Shown in pieces: positions 1 through 12,614 of a stretch of 64,000 nucleotides of DNA. The notes under the pieces are model-generated. The model did not search any database and was not told the DNA's origin. It saw nothing but the letters and a program-made list of their open reading frames with translations. The stretch's first letter is position 1; each line of letters opens with the position of its first letter. Source of the DNA: JACVRW01 sp963728495 (GTDB lineage: Bacteria; Actinomycetota; Thermoleophilia; Solirubrobacterales; Thermoleophilaceae); assembly GCA_963728495.1 (NCBI GenBank), contig CAVSKI010000007.1, forward strand, positions 62,001 to 126,000, read 5' to 3'. The position numbers and the translations under genes are program-made.

Positions 1-510
1 GACCCGCCGATCCTGGCTGATCAGGCGGGCGCGATCAGCGCGAACCTCACCCTGCCGGGGCTGCTCAAGGGACAGGACACGCTCGACTACGTCGCCACAG
101 ACGCGGCGAACCCGGCCAACACCGCGGCGCTGAGCCTTCTCGTAACGGCCACCGACATCAACCTCGACCCCGAGCAGGGCGCACCCGAGCGGCTGCTGAC
201 GATCCGCGCGCGCGGCTTCTTCGGCGGGGGCAAGAGGCTGTGGGCCCACGTCGTGCGCCGGGGTGGACGCCGGTCGCGCAACGTGAAGGTCGGGCGCATC
301 AAGGGCCCGTGCAAGAAGGTCAAGGCCAAGCGACGGCTCTTCTCGGCCGGCGTCCCTTCAGGGAAGTACCGCGTCCAGTTCGACGCGTTCAAGCGCTACC
401 GCAAGAAGCGGGACTTCAAGCGGACCTACAACGTCACCATCACCCGCACCGTGGAGCCGGCCATCGCCTCGGCCGGATCGGGCGGGTCGGCCTGGAGGCC
501 GATCGGCTAA
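1..510 (+). CDS. C-terminal part of an uncharacterised, probably secreted protein (5' truncated)
   Basis: The frame is open from the first base of the window and ends at TAA 508-510, giving 169 visible residues; the start lies outside. The visible part has a Ser/Thr/Ala-rich, beta-sheet-like stretch followed by a strongly basic segment (residues about 75-150, rich in Lys and Arg). No catalytic motif is recognisable. Similar basic beta-rich tails are common in exported proteins of this group, so a surface role is a guess. Its stop overlaps the TAG stop of the convergent gene by 3 bases. I do not recognise a family. Confidence 0.55.
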   Translation, partial: DPPILADQAGAISANLTLPGLLKGQDTLDYVATDAANPANTAALSLLVTATDINLDPEQGAPERLLTIRARGFFGGGKRLWAHVVRRGGRRSRNVKVGRIKGPCKKVKAKRRLFSAGVPSGKYRVQFDAFKRYRKKRDFKRTYNVTITRTVEPAIASAGSGGSAWRPIG

Positions 511-1580
511 CCGGGCCAGCTCGCGGTCAACGCGAACGGCCCGCTGCCGGAGTAGCGCCGGACCGTCAGCGTCACCCGCTCGACGGGCCGGCGGCGGCAC
601 CACTCGATGCCGTAGCTCCCGCCTGACTCCAGCACCCGGCCGGCGCCGAAGCCGCCCGTCTCGGCCTCGACCGAGTACGAGGTCCCGCGCGGGGCGGCCA
701 GGCGCAGCCTCACGTCGCCGTCGAGGGTGAGGCGGATCCGGAACTTCCGCAGCCCACGCCGCGGACCGAGTCGCCCGTGGAAGGTTCGCGAACGGTTCTG
801 AGTCCAGGGACTCAGAACGTCCTTGCGAATCGCCGCGAACGTGGAGCGGCCGGGGCGCATCAGCGCGTTGTACTGCCAGGGCACCCGGGGGTAGTGCATA
901 TGCGCGTAGCCGTCGGCGAACCCCTCGCCGGGATCGTCGAGATAGTGGGCTCCCTGGTTTCCGGGAAAGAGATCGCCCCTGTCCACATGCGTGCAAATAC
1001 GGGTGGCGCTCGCCCAGTGCTTGGCGCCCCAGTTGAGCGCGTCCCAGGGATTGTTGGATCGCGCCGAGGCCAGATGGTGGCCGTACTCGTGAGTCAGCGG
1101 GTACTCGACCGGGATCCCGTCCACCTTCTCGCCCGGCACGTACATGCGCGCCTCGTTGATGGCGTAGCAGGCCAGCGTCTGCGGATCCCCGCCGCACAGG
1201 CGAACGATCTGCCGCGGCGTGCCGACGTACACGCGCAGGCGGCCCAGCTCCGGCCCGTGGAGACGAGACGCGAGGAAGTCCGCGAGCGCCTGGTCGGCCG
1301 CCGGGTCGGCGGCGTAGGACGGCGAGACCTCGACCTCGAGCTCGTAGCCGTCCGGCGTGGAGAGGGTCCGGGTCCGAGCGCGCTTACGGGCCACGCGCAT
1401 GGCCGGCGCGGTGGTGAGCACCACGGCGTCGCGAACCTGCCCGAGCGCCGCGCCCACCGGGAGGGGGGCCGCCGCGCTCGGCACGTCGCGAGCTCTTGCT
1501 GCAGCTGAGAGCGGACAGGCGATCAGAACGATGGCCCCAGCCACCGTGACCGAGGCGCTGGAACGTCGAAGCCAAGCCAC
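507..1580 (-). CDS. secreted HExxH zinc-metalloprotease-like protein
   Basis: Predicted 357-residue exported protein. Residues 1-30 form a signal peptide (basic start, hydrophobic core, Ala-rich cleavage region). A zinc-protease motif HEYGHH lies near residue 160, and a downstream GEGFADGYAH stretch near residue 220 could supply the third, acidic zinc ligand as in gluzincin-like enzymes. The last 100 residues look like a beta-sandwich. The substrate is unknown. The start is GTG at 1580, with a TAGCGT box 6 nt upstream and no Shine-Dalgarno sequence. It converges on the preceding gene with overlapping stop codons. The protease assignment rests on the motif only. Confidence 0.65.
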   Translation of the reverse strand: MAWLRRSSASVTVAGAIVLIACPLSAAARARDVPSAAAPLPVGAALGQVRDAVVLTTAPAMRVARKRARTRTLSTPDGYELEVEVSPSYAADPAADQALADFLASRLHGPELGRLRVYVGTPRQIVRLCGGDPQTLACYAINEARMYVPGEKVDGIPVEYPLTHEYGHHLASARSNNPWDALNWGAKHWASATRICTHVDRGDLFPGNQGAHYLDDPGEGFADGYAHMHYPRVPWQYNALMRPGRSTFAAIRKDVLSPWTQNRSRTFHGRLGPRRGLRKFRIRLTLDGDVRLRLAAPRGTSYSVEAETGGFGAGRVLESGGSYGIEWCRRRPVERVTLTVRRYSGSGPFALTASWPG

Positions 1581-1586
1581 GAGACC

Positions 1587-1592
1587 ACGCTA
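1587..1592 (-). promoter_or_regulatory. putative -10 box TAGCGT of a leaderless promoter
   Basis: TAGCGT on the minus strand ends 6 nt before the GTG start of the metalloprotease-like gene, the spacing expected if transcription begins at the start codon. Confidence 0.4.
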
Positions 1593-1629
1593 ACCCGCCT
1601 TGAGGGGTAGCGCCTGCCTCTGGACACCT

Positions 1630-4204
<2,575 letters not shown>

Positions 4205-4208
4205 TGGC

Positions 4209-4658
4209 TCAGCGGGATCGCTGGATCGGGACGCGAACTCCACGCCGACGCGAGGCGAGCGCCTGCGAGGGCGGCTGGTAGACCACCATCTCGGCCTTGA
4301 ACGAGCGCCGCACGCGTTCGATCTCCTGGCGCAACTCCTGCTGCACTCGTTCGGCCTGGCGCTCGAACGAGCGCAGTCGGCGGCGCATGCGCTCGACCTC
4401 TGCTTCCAGCTCGAACACCCGCTCCACCCCGGCCAGGTTCATGCCCAGGTCACCGGTCAGCTCCTGGATCCGTCGCAGGCGCTCCACGTCCTCCTGGGAG
4501 TAGAGGCGCGTGTTCTTGGGGGAGCGCTTGGGAGCGATCAGCCCGCGAGTCTCGTAGATCCGCAGCGTCTGGGGGTGCATGCCGGCCAGCTCGGCCGCCA
4601 CCGAGATCATGTACACCCCGCGATCGCTGTCGGGCCCGTTGTCGGCCATGCCCTTCAC
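4209..4658 (-). CDS. hspR: heat-shock repressor HspR (MerR family)
   Basis: DNA-binding repressor of the dnaK operon. The N-terminal MerR-type winged helix-turn-helix contains AAELAGMHPQTLRIYETRGL and the NTRLYSQEDVERL wing, followed by a coiled coil (about 75-125). The length of 149 residues is normal for HspR. The GTG start at 4658 overlaps the dnaJ stop (GTGA), giving translational coupling; ATG 4649 (MADNG) is an alternative. In Streptomyces HspR binds upstream of dnaK with DnaK as co-repressor, and the same feedback is probable here. clpB follows after 4 nt. Confidence 0.9.
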   Translation of the reverse strand: MKGMADNGPDSDRGVYMISVAAELAGMHPQTLRIYETRGLIAPKRSPKNTRLYSQEDVERLRRIQELTGDLGMNLAGVERVFELEAEVERMRRRLRSFERQAERVQQELRQEIERVRRSFKAEMVVYQPPSQALASRRRGVRVPIQRSR

Positions 4659-5743
4659 CGGTCTTGCGAGAGCAGTCGCTCACGCGGGTTGCCGTTCATC
4701 ACCGCCGCCAGGTCGTCCACGGCCTCGCGCTGCTCGTCCGAGAGCGTGCTCGGCACCTCGATCACCAGCCGGTAGTGAATGTCGCCACGTCCCCGGCCGC
4801 CGAGCTTGGGCGGGCCCTCGCCGCGAAGGCGCTGGACGGTCCCGTGCGCGGTGCCCGGCGCCACGCGGATGCGCTTGCTTCCCGCCAGCGTGGGCACCTC
4901 GATCGTGGATCCGCGAATCGCCTCGGGCACCGTGATCGGCACCTCGACCTCGAGATGGTCGCCCTTGCGGCTGAAGATCGGCGACTGGCCCACGCGGGTG
5001 ATCGCGTAGAGATCGCCTTCCGGCCCGCCGCGCGGACCCGCCTCGCCCTTGCCGGCCAGGCGCACCCGGCTTCCGTCGCGCACGCCGGCCGGGATGTTCA
5101 CCCGGTAACGCTTAACCTGGCGCGTGCGGCCAGAGCCGTCGCAGGTCGGGCAGGGTTCCTTGATCTCGGTGCCCGTGCCGCCGCATTGGCGACAGGGCTG
5201 GGAGATCGAGAAGAGCCCCTGGGACTCGGCCTCGAGGCCGCGCCCCTGACAGCGCGAGCAGATCGAGGGCGTGGTGCCCGGCCGGGCGCCGGTGCCGCGA
5301 CACGTCGGACAGGGCGCGGAGAGCGGCACCGACACCGGCACCTGAGCGCCCTCCATCGCCTGTTCGAACGAGACATGGACCTCCGTCTCGAGGTCGCGCC
5401 CCCGCTCGGGGCGCTGGTTCGCGCCGCCCGCCCGGTTGCCGAATATGTCGCCCAGGATGTCGCCGAAACCGCCGAAGTTGCCGCCCCGAAACGAGCCCGG
5501 GTCAAAGCCGCCGGACCCGCCGAAGATCCCGCCGCCCGCGTCGAACGCCTTGCGCTTCTCGGGATCGGACAGGATGGAGTAGGCCTCCTGGACCTCCTTG
5601 AAGCGCTCCTCGGCCTTCTTGTCACCCGCGTTGCGGTCCGGGTGATACTCGCGGGCCAGCTTGCGGTAGGCCTTCTTGATGTCCTCGTCGGACGCGCCCT
5701 TGGCGACGCCCAACGTCGTGTATGGATCCTTCACGGTCGGCAT
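4655..5743 (-). CDS. dnaJ: chaperone DnaJ (Hsp40)
   Basis: Co-chaperone that delivers substrates to DnaK and stimulates its ATPase. The J domain occupies residues 1-70 with HPD at 34-36, followed by a Gly/Phe-rich region (about 75-110). Four zinc-binding CxxCxGxG repeats (CPTCRGTG, CSRCQGRG, CRQCGGTG, CPTCDGSG) lie at about 145-205, followed by the C-terminal substrate domains. The 362-residue length is normal for type I DnaJ. ATG 5743 lies 2 nt after grpE. Confidence 0.96.
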   Translation of the reverse strand: MPTVKDPYTTLGVAKGASDEDIKKAYRKLAREYHPDRNAGDKKAEERFKEVQEAYSILSDPEKRKAFDAGGGIFGGSGGFDPGSFRGGNFGGFGDILGDIFGNRAGGANQRPERGRDLETEVHVSFEQAMEGAQVPVSVPLSAPCPTCRGTGARPGTTPSICSRCQGRGLEAESQGLFSISQPCRQCGGTGTEIKEPCPTCDGSGRTRQVKRYRVNIPAGVRDGSRVRLAGKGEAGPRGGPEGDLYAITRVGQSPIFSRKGDHLEVEVPITVPEAIRGSTIEVPTLAGSKRIRVAPGTAHGTVQRLRGEGPPKLGGRGRGDIHYRLVIEVPSTLSDEQREAVDDLAAVMNGNPRERLLSQDR

Positions 5744-5745
5744 CC

Positions 5746-6348
5746 CTACGCGGAAACGACCACTCGGGCCGGACGCAGGATCGAGCCGTTCGCGCGGTAG
5801 CCCTTCTCGACCACATCGATCACCAGCCCCGCCTGGGCGCCGTCCTGCTCGCGCATCGACAGCGCCTCGTGCTCGCCGGGATCGAAGCGGTCGCCGCGCG
5901 GGTCGAACTGCTCCACACCGTTGCGCTCGAGCACGGCTATCAGCGCCGAGTGCACGAGCCGGACGCCCTCGGCTAGATGCTGCTCGCCCTCCTGAGCGGA
6001 CGCGAGCGCGCGCTCGAGGTTGTCGACCACGGGCAGCAGCTCGCGGACCAGCCCGCTCTTGGCGCGCTCGCCCGAAGCCGCCGCCTCTCGCGCGGCGCGC
6101 TTGCGGTAGTTCTCGAAGTCGGCCTGGGCTCGGCGGGCGAGGTCGAGATACTCGTCGCGCTCCCGCTGGGCCTGAGCCAGGGGGTCCTCCGGGGCGTCGG
6201 CGTCGGGCTCGGCCTCCGCCCGCTCCTTCTGGTCGAGGATCTCCCGCTCCACCGCGGGGTCCCCGTCCCCGGAGGGCTCGCCGGCCTCGTCACGCGAGGT
6301 CACCGGCTCCTCCTCCGGGGAGATGGGAGATGGCTGGTTCTCGAACAC
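5746..6348 (-). CDS. grpE: nucleotide exchange factor GrpE
   Basis: Releases ADP from DnaK. This 200-residue protein has an acidic disordered N-terminus (about 1-60), a long coiled coil (about 60-115, including FENYRKRAARE) and the C-terminal beta domain ending in the typical GYRANGSILRPARVVVS. It starts with GTG at 6348, 2 nt after the dnaK stop, and is followed 2 nt later by dnaJ. Confidence 0.95.
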   Translation of the reverse strand: MFENQPSPISPEEEPVTSRDEAGEPSGDGDPAVEREILDQKERAEAEPDADAPEDPLAQAQRERDEYLDLARRAQADFENYRKRAAREAAASGERAKSGLVRELLPVVDNLERALASAQEGEQHLAEGVRLVHSALIAVLERNGVEQFDPRGDRFDPGEHEALSMREQDGAQAGLVIDVVEKGYRANGSILRPARVVVSA

Positions 6349-6350
6349 CG

Positions 6351-8267
<1,917 letters not shown>

Positions 8268-8358
8268 GTTTGTCTGCTCCTTGTTATCGAAAGAAATCTA
8301 AGTGGCAGTATGGCAGATTTGTGAGCGAGCGTCCATATGGGGTAGGGTCCGCCGCCGC
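8268..8358. promoter_or_regulatory. divergent dnaK / FKBP promoter region with inverted repeat
   Basis: A 91-bp region between two divergent genes. It holds AAATCT (8294-8299) and its exact inverse AGATTT (8315-8320) separated by 15 nt, and two copies of TGGCAG 8 nt apart inside that spacer. Neither the HspR box known from Streptomyces (CTTGAGT-N7-ACTCAAG) nor a CIRCE element is present. The repeat is therefore only a candidate operator for HspR or another regulator. Confidence 0.4.
8343..8348 (+). promoter_or_regulatory. putative -10 box TAGGGT of the FKBP gene
   Basis: TAGGGT ends 10 nt before ATG 8359. TTGTGA at 8319-8324 is a plausible -35 at 18-nt spacing. Confidence 0.45.
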
Positions 8359-8898
8359 ATGCGCCCGCCCCGTCCCGTCGCCGTGTTCGCTCTCGTCGCG
8401 GCCCTGGCGGGGGCCGGCTGCGGCGGGGATGACGAGGAAGCGGGCAACCCCTCCCAGGGCGCGAGCCGGCAGGGTACCGAGACGACCGAGACCTCGCCGG
8501 CCGCCGCGGCCGAGGCGCTCAAGGACACCAGCGCCAAGCCGGAGATCCCGCGGCCCTCGGGGGCCCCGCCGCGCCGGCTGGAAACCGAGGACATCGTCAA
8601 GGGCACGGGTCGCGCCGCAAGGCCTGGGGACCACGTGGTCGTGCACTACGCGGGCCTGACGTTCTCCACCGGCGAGGAGTTGGACTCCTCATGGGACGCG
8701 GGCCGGCCCCTGCCCTTCCCGCTCGGCGGCGGCCACGTGATCGAGGGCTGGGACAAGGGGATCGTCGGTATGAGGAAGGGTGGGCGACGCAAGCTGACGA
8801 TTCCACCCGAATTGGCCTACGGCGCCGCCGGCTCGCCGCCCGGGATCGGTCCCAACGAGACGCTTGTGTACGTGGTGGACCTGCTCAGGATTCGTTAG
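8359..8898 (+). CDS. FKBP-type peptidyl-prolyl isomerase lipoprotein
   Basis: Prolyl cis-trans isomerase presumably anchored outside the membrane. ATG 8359 gives a lipoprotein signal peptide ending in LAGAGC (Cys about 21), then an acidic disordered linker to about residue 75. The FKBP domain follows, with HYAGLTFSTGEELDSSWDAG, PFPLGGGHVIEGWDKGIVGM, and the closing PPELAYGAAGSP and LVYVVDLL. At 179 residues it is normal for small single-domain members. Its 3' end overlaps the convergent membrane protein gene by 4 bases. Confidence 0.9.
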   Translation: MRPPRPVAVFALVAALAGAGCGGDDEEAGNPSQGASRQGTETTETSPAAAAEALKDTSAKPEIPRPSGAPPRRLETEDIVKGTGRAARPGDHVVVHYAGLTFSTGEELDSSWDAGRPLPFPLGGGHVIEGWDKGIVGMRKGGRRKLTIPPELAYGAAGSPPGIGPNETLVYVVDLLRIR

Positions 8899-10244
8899 AA
8901 CGCGAAGCTGAGCGCGTACGCCACCGAGCCCACACAGACGATCGCGATCCCCGCGTAGTCGCGCGGACCTCGGAAGTCCATGGGCCGGGCGAACAGCGCC
9001 ACGGCGAGCAGCATGAACGGGTCGAAGTACTTCTGGTAGACGAGGGCGACCGGCAGGGCCGCAAGCAGGAATGCGCCGAGCACGACGCTGGCTAGGGAAG
9101 CCCACCCCGCGCGCCAGACCAGCACGGCCCCGGCCACCGCTCCCACAGGCACCAGGAGCCAGAAGACCAGCGACGAGCCGAGCAGCGTGGGCAGGCGGTC
9201 CGACACCTTCCAAAGCCAACCGGCGTCGCCCGGCTGGCCGGGCAGGATGGGCACGTATTCGAGCGGCGAGACCAGAAGGAGGAGGACCCCGGCCGCGGCG
9301 GCCAGAGCCAGCATCCGTGCAAGGTCGATTCGACGGCGCGATCTGCCGGTCACCACAGCGGCCATCGCGCGAACGGTGGGTGAGCCGGCGGCCCGGCGTG
9401 CCAGGCGTCCCGCCGGGCTGCGCAGCACGCGCAGCCAGCGCAGCGCCGACGGCCCGAGCACGAGAGCCGCGTAGAGACCGAAGAGAGCCACGGTGAAGCC
9501 CACCGTTCGCAGCGTCAGCGTGTCGCGCCCGAAACCCGGACGGTCGGTGCACAGGCCGCACGAGGCGGGATCCGCGCTGGGCGGGACCAGCCCGTTCCAC
9601 TCGAGCACGAGCAGGCCCAGGGGAACGAGCGCGAGCACCAGCAGACCCAAGCCGGCCAGGGCCTCGCGGAGGGAATCGCTCCGGCGCAGCAGGAAGAACG
9701 CGGCCACGGGCGCGAGCCACAGAAAGGACTGGCGCGTCAGCGCCGCCGCGCCGATGCAGAGGCAGGCCAGGGCGAAGGCGCTCATCGATCCGCTGCGCGA
9801 GAACGAGTGAATGCGCTCGAGCGCGAGCAACGCGAAGAGGATGGCCAGGTTGTCGGTGAGCAGGGTGAAGGAGGCACCGAAGAAGTAGGGCGAGAGAACG
9901 AACGCAAGAGTGAGCGCGAACGCCGGCAGCTGCCCGAGCGGCGTCGTGCGGCGCAGCAGGCGCAGCAGCGCGAGCGCGGCGCCGTAGGAGATCGCGACGT
10001 TGAGCAGCCGCAGCTTCCAGAGGTCGAAGCCCACGAGCTTTGCCCAGCCGGCCATGACCAGGTGGAACAGAGGGGTCTGGGCGGATGGATAGTCCGAGAA
10101 ATCCAGTCGCTCCCGGAAGAGCTCGATGGTGGGCACCTGATACACGGCTGCGTCGGTGCCATGGAAGGTGTCGATCTCCACGGTGAGGCCCTGGAGAACG
10201 GCCACTCCGACGAGGAAGGGAACGGCGAGTAGGAGCCTGTACAT
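8895..10244 (-). CDS. polytopic membrane protein, probable GT-C type glycosyltransferase
   Basis: A 449-residue integral membrane protein with about ten hydrophobic segments. An acidic periplasmic loop lies after the first segment (EIDTFHGTDAAVYQVPT, about 22-38), which resembles the catalytic loop of lipid-linked sugar transferases of the ArnT/PMT type. ATG 10244 overlaps the stop of the upstream EamA gene (ATGA), so the two are translationally coupled. The frame stays open far upstream, but that part is out-of-frame reading of the EamA gene. Sugar and acceptor are unknown; the enzyme call is inference from topology. Confidence 0.6.
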   Translation of the reverse strand: MYRLLLAVPFLVGVAVLQGLTVEIDTFHGTDAAVYQVPTIELFRERLDFSDYPSAQTPLFHLVMAGWAKLVGFDLWKLRLLNVAISYGAALALLRLLRRTTPLGQLPAFALTLAFVLSPYFFGASFTLLTDNLAILFALLALERIHSFSRSGSMSAFALACLCIGAAALTRQSFLWLAPVAAFFLLRRSDSLREALAGLGLLVLALVPLGLLVLEWNGLVPPSADPASCGLCTDRPGFGRDTLTLRTVGFTVALFGLYAALVLGPSALRWLRVLRSPAGRLARRAAGSPTVRAMAAVVTGRSRRRIDLARMLALAAAAGVLLLLVSPLEYVPILPGQPGDAGWLWKVSDRLPTLLGSSLVFWLLVPVGAVAGAVLVWRAGWASLASVVLGAFLLAALPVALVYQKYFDPFMLLAVALFARPMDFRGPRDYAGIAIVCVGSVAYALSFAF

Positions 10245-11134
10245 CAACCCTCGGGAAGTGGCCGGGGTGGACGCAGGCGCGGCGCGATCTCCACGGACAC
10301 GATGGCCGCCATGATCAACGCCGCCCCGACCCAGCCGGTGGCCGTGAGGCGCTCGTCGTTGAGCAGCCAGCCGAAGAGGCCGGCGAAGGCGGGCTCGGAG
10401 GCGAGGATCAGCGCCGTGCGCGCCGGTGGTGCGTGGCGCTGCGCGAAGGACTGCACGAAGAATCCGAGGGCGCTCGCCACCAGGGACGTCACCAGCAGCG
10501 CCACCCACACGGTGGTCCCCTCCGGCTTCTCGAGCTGGCCGGCGAGAGCGCCGATGACCAGGCACGTGAGCCCGACGAGGCCGAGCTGGATCGCCAGCAG
10601 CGCTCCCACGTCGAAGCGCCGCACCGCGCTCGCGGTAGCGAGGATGTGAGCGGCGAGCGAAAAGGCGCACAGAAGCACGAGGCCGTCGCCGCGCAGGTCG
10701 AAGCCGTCGCCGGCTCCCGACAGCAACCACAGGCCGACCATCGCCACGCCCGCGGCAATCCACGCCGCGGTGGAGATGTACTGGTTCAGAAAGACCGCCC
10801 CCAGCACGGGCGTGAGCACCACGAACAGGCCGGTGATGAAGCCCGTGTTCGACACCGTGGTCTGCTCGAGGCCGAGAGTCTGGAAGACATAGCCCCCGGT
10901 GAGGAACGCGCCCATCAACAGACCGGCGCGCCAACCCTCGGCGGGCAGCCGGCGCAGCGGGCGCCAGAAGATCACCGCCACGATCAGCGCGGCGGGTAGG
11001 AAGCGGTAGGCCAGAAAGGCCATCACGGGGAGCAGCTCGATGGCGTCCTGGACCATTACGAACGTCAGCCCCCAAACGGCGGCGATGGCGATCAGGGCCG
11101 CCTCGGCGCCGCGGCGCAGCGTGATCTCGCTCAT
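10244..11134 (-). CDS. EamA/DMT-family transporter
   Basis: Drug/metabolite exporter family protein, 296 residues, with ten predicted membrane helices arranged as two EamA repeats. The first repeat carries WGLTFVMVQDAIELLPVMAF and RFLPAALIV; the second ends with PAFAGLFGWLLNDERLT, typical of the family. The start is ATG 11134, which overlaps the nth stop (ATGA). The substrate cannot be told from sequence. Confidence 0.88.
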   Translation of the reverse strand: MSEITLRRGAEAALIAIAAVWGLTFVMVQDAIELLPVMAFLAYRFLPAALIVAVIFWRPLRRLPAEGWRAGLLMGAFLTGGYVFQTLGLEQTTVSNTGFITGLFVVLTPVLGAVFLNQYISTAAWIAAGVAMVGLWLLSGAGDGFDLRGDGLVLLCAFSLAAHILATASAVRRFDVGALLAIQLGLVGLTCLVIGALAGQLEKPEGTTVWVALLVTSLVASALGFFVQSFAQRHAPPARTALILASEPAFAGLFGWLLNDERLTATGWVGAALIMAAIVSVEIAPRLRPPRPLPEG

Positions 11135-11796
11135 GCCCGGGCCAGGCGCCGGCGGCCCTCGGGGCACATGCGCCTGAGCGGGCACTCGGGACACATCGGC
11201 GAGCGAGCCACGCAGGTGCGCCGGCCGTGGCGGATCAGCAGCACGTGCGTCTCATAGGCGAACTGGGGATCGGGACCGCACAGCCGCGCGAGCTCGTCGT
11301 GGGCGGCGTCGAGCGGCGTCTTCTCCGCCCACAGCCCGAGCCGTGTGCCGACCCGGTAGACGTGGGTGTCGACCGGCGGGTCCGGACGCCCGAAGGAGAA
11401 AAGGAGCACACAGGCCGCCGTCTTGCGGCCCACGCCGGGCAGCTCGCACAGCTGTCTGCGCGCCTCCTCCAGCGGGAGCTCCGCGAGCCCGGCGAGGTCG
11501 TCATCGCCCAGGGCCTCGAGTATCTGCTTGATACGCACCGACTTGGTGGGCGCCAGCCCGCCGGGGCGGATCGCGTCCTCGAGGTCCTCGATCGGGGCCT
11601 CGCGGACCTCGTCCCACGACGAGAAGCGCTCGCGCAGGCGGGCGTAGGCCACGTCGCGATTGCGGTCGTTGGTGTTCTGGGAGAGAACGGTCAGAACGAG
11701 CTCGTCGACCGGAGCTCCGTGGGGTCGCAGCACGGGCCGGCCGTATCGGGCGGCGAGCTTCTCGACGATCCTGCGCAGCCTGCGGCGGTCGGCCAT
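11131..11796 (-). CDS. nth: endonuclease III (DNA glycosylase/AP lyase)
   Basis: Removes oxidised pyrimidines and cleaves AP sites in base-excision repair. It has the helix-hairpin-helix LPGVGRKTAACV with the catalytic Lys, the catalytic Asp in VDTHVYRV, and a C-terminal [4Fe-4S] loop with the exact C-x6-C-x2-C-x5-C spacing. The 221-residue length is normal. The start is ATG 11796 with TAGCCT 9 nt upstream. It heads a coupled operon with the EamA transporter and the membrane transferase; no functional link between them is obvious. Confidence 0.95.
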   Translation of the reverse strand: MADRRRLRRIVEKLAARYGRPVLRPHGAPVDELVLTVLSQNTNDRNRDVAYARLRERFSSWDEVREAPIEDLEDAIRPGGLAPTKSVRIKQILEALGDDDLAGLAELPLEEARRQLCELPGVGRKTAACVLLFSFGRPDPPVDTHVYRVGTRLGLWAEKTPLDAAHDELARLCGPDPQFAYETHVLLIRHGRRTCVARSPMCPECPLRRMCPEGRRRLARA

Positions 11797-11805
11797 TCGG
11801 CGGGA

Positions 11806-11811
11806 AGGCTA
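11806..11811 (-). promoter_or_regulatory. putative -10 box TAGCCT of nth
   Basis: TAGCCT on the minus strand ends 9 nt before ATG 11796; no Shine-Dalgarno sequence lies between. Confidence 0.4.
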
Positions 11812-11835
11812 CGCGGGCTGGTATCACACGCCGCC

Positions 11836-12603
11836 GTGGAGATCGTCGAGCGCCACACCGAGATCGCCGGGCTGGAGACCCACTGGCGCCAGGCGGGCGA
11901 CGCGCCGATCCTCTACATGCACGGCGTGCCGAACTCCTCTTGGATGTGGGAGCCGTTCCTCGCACGCACGGGCGGGGTGGCGCCCGACCTGCCTGGATTC
12001 GGGCGCTCTGCCAAGCCGGGCGACTTCGACTACTCGATCCCCGGCTACGACCGCTTCCTCGAGGCGTTCTGCGACCACGCCGGCCTGCGGCGCTGCTCGC
12101 TCGTGGTGCACGACTGGGGCGGGGTGGCGCTGGCGCTGGCCCAGCGCTTCCCCGAGCGAGTCGAGCGACTGGTCCTGTTCGCCACCGTGCCGCTGCTGCC
12201 GGGCTACAGATGGCACCGGGTGGCGCGCGCCTGGAGAACTCCCGTGCTGGGCGAGCTCGCGATGGGCTTCACCACCCGCTGGAACATGCGGCGCTCGCTG
12301 CCGCGGGAGATGGCCGACCGCGCCTACGATGAGTTCGATCAGGGCACCCAGCGGGCGATCCTTCGGCTCTACCGCTCGGCGCCCCCTGAGACGCTCGAGC
12401 GCCACGGGGAGCGGCTGGGCGAGTTGCGCTGTCCCGCGCTGATCCTCTGGCCCAGCGACGACCCCTACATCTCGGCCGGCTTCGGCCCGCTCTATGCGAA
12501 AGCACTCGGCGGCGAGACCGAGCTCGAGTCGACAGACGGCGGGCACTGGAACTGGATCGAGCGGCCTGAACTCGTGACCAGGGTTGACCAGTTTCTCGGC
12601 TAG
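11836..12603 (+). CDS. alpha/beta hydrolase, haloalkane dehalogenase-like
   Basis: A 255-residue alpha/beta hydrolase. The nucleophile elbow is VVHDWGG, with Asp as nucleophile as in haloalkane dehalogenases and epoxide hydrolases rather than Ser. The oxyanion-hole segment is HGVPNSSWMW, a late acidic residue lies in WPSDDPY, and the catalytic His is in GGHWNWIERPE. GTG 11836 is chosen because the family begins just before the ETHWRQAG strand; longer open frame upstream is antisense to nth. Actual substrate is unknown; dehalogenase, epoxide hydrolase or another C-X bond hydrolase are all possible. Confidence 0.82.
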   Translation: MEIVERHTEIAGLETHWRQAGDAPILYMHGVPNSSWMWEPFLARTGGVAPDLPGFGRSAKPGDFDYSIPGYDRFLEAFCDHAGLRRCSLVVHDWGGVALALAQRFPERVERLVLFATVPLLPGYRWHRVARAWRTPVLGELAMGFTTRWNMRRSLPREMADRAYDEFDQGTQRAILRLYRSAPPETLERHGERLGELRCPALILWPSDDPYISAGFGPLYAKALGGETELESTDGGHWNWIERPELVTRVDQFLG

Positions 12604-12606
12604 CCT
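12601..12606 (+). promoter_or_regulatory. putative -10 box TAGCCT
   Basis: TAGCCT overlaps the TAG stop of the hydrolase gene and ends 8 nt before GTG 12615. Confidence 0.35.
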
Positions 12607-12614
12607 CCCGCGCA

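Noticed and set aside
8895..11075. A 726-codon minus-strand frame that could be read as one fused protein
   Set aside because: The upstream 277 codons are out-of-frame reading of the EamA gene; the ATGA at 10244 and the change from low-complexity Arg/Gly-rich text to clean membrane helices mark the real start.
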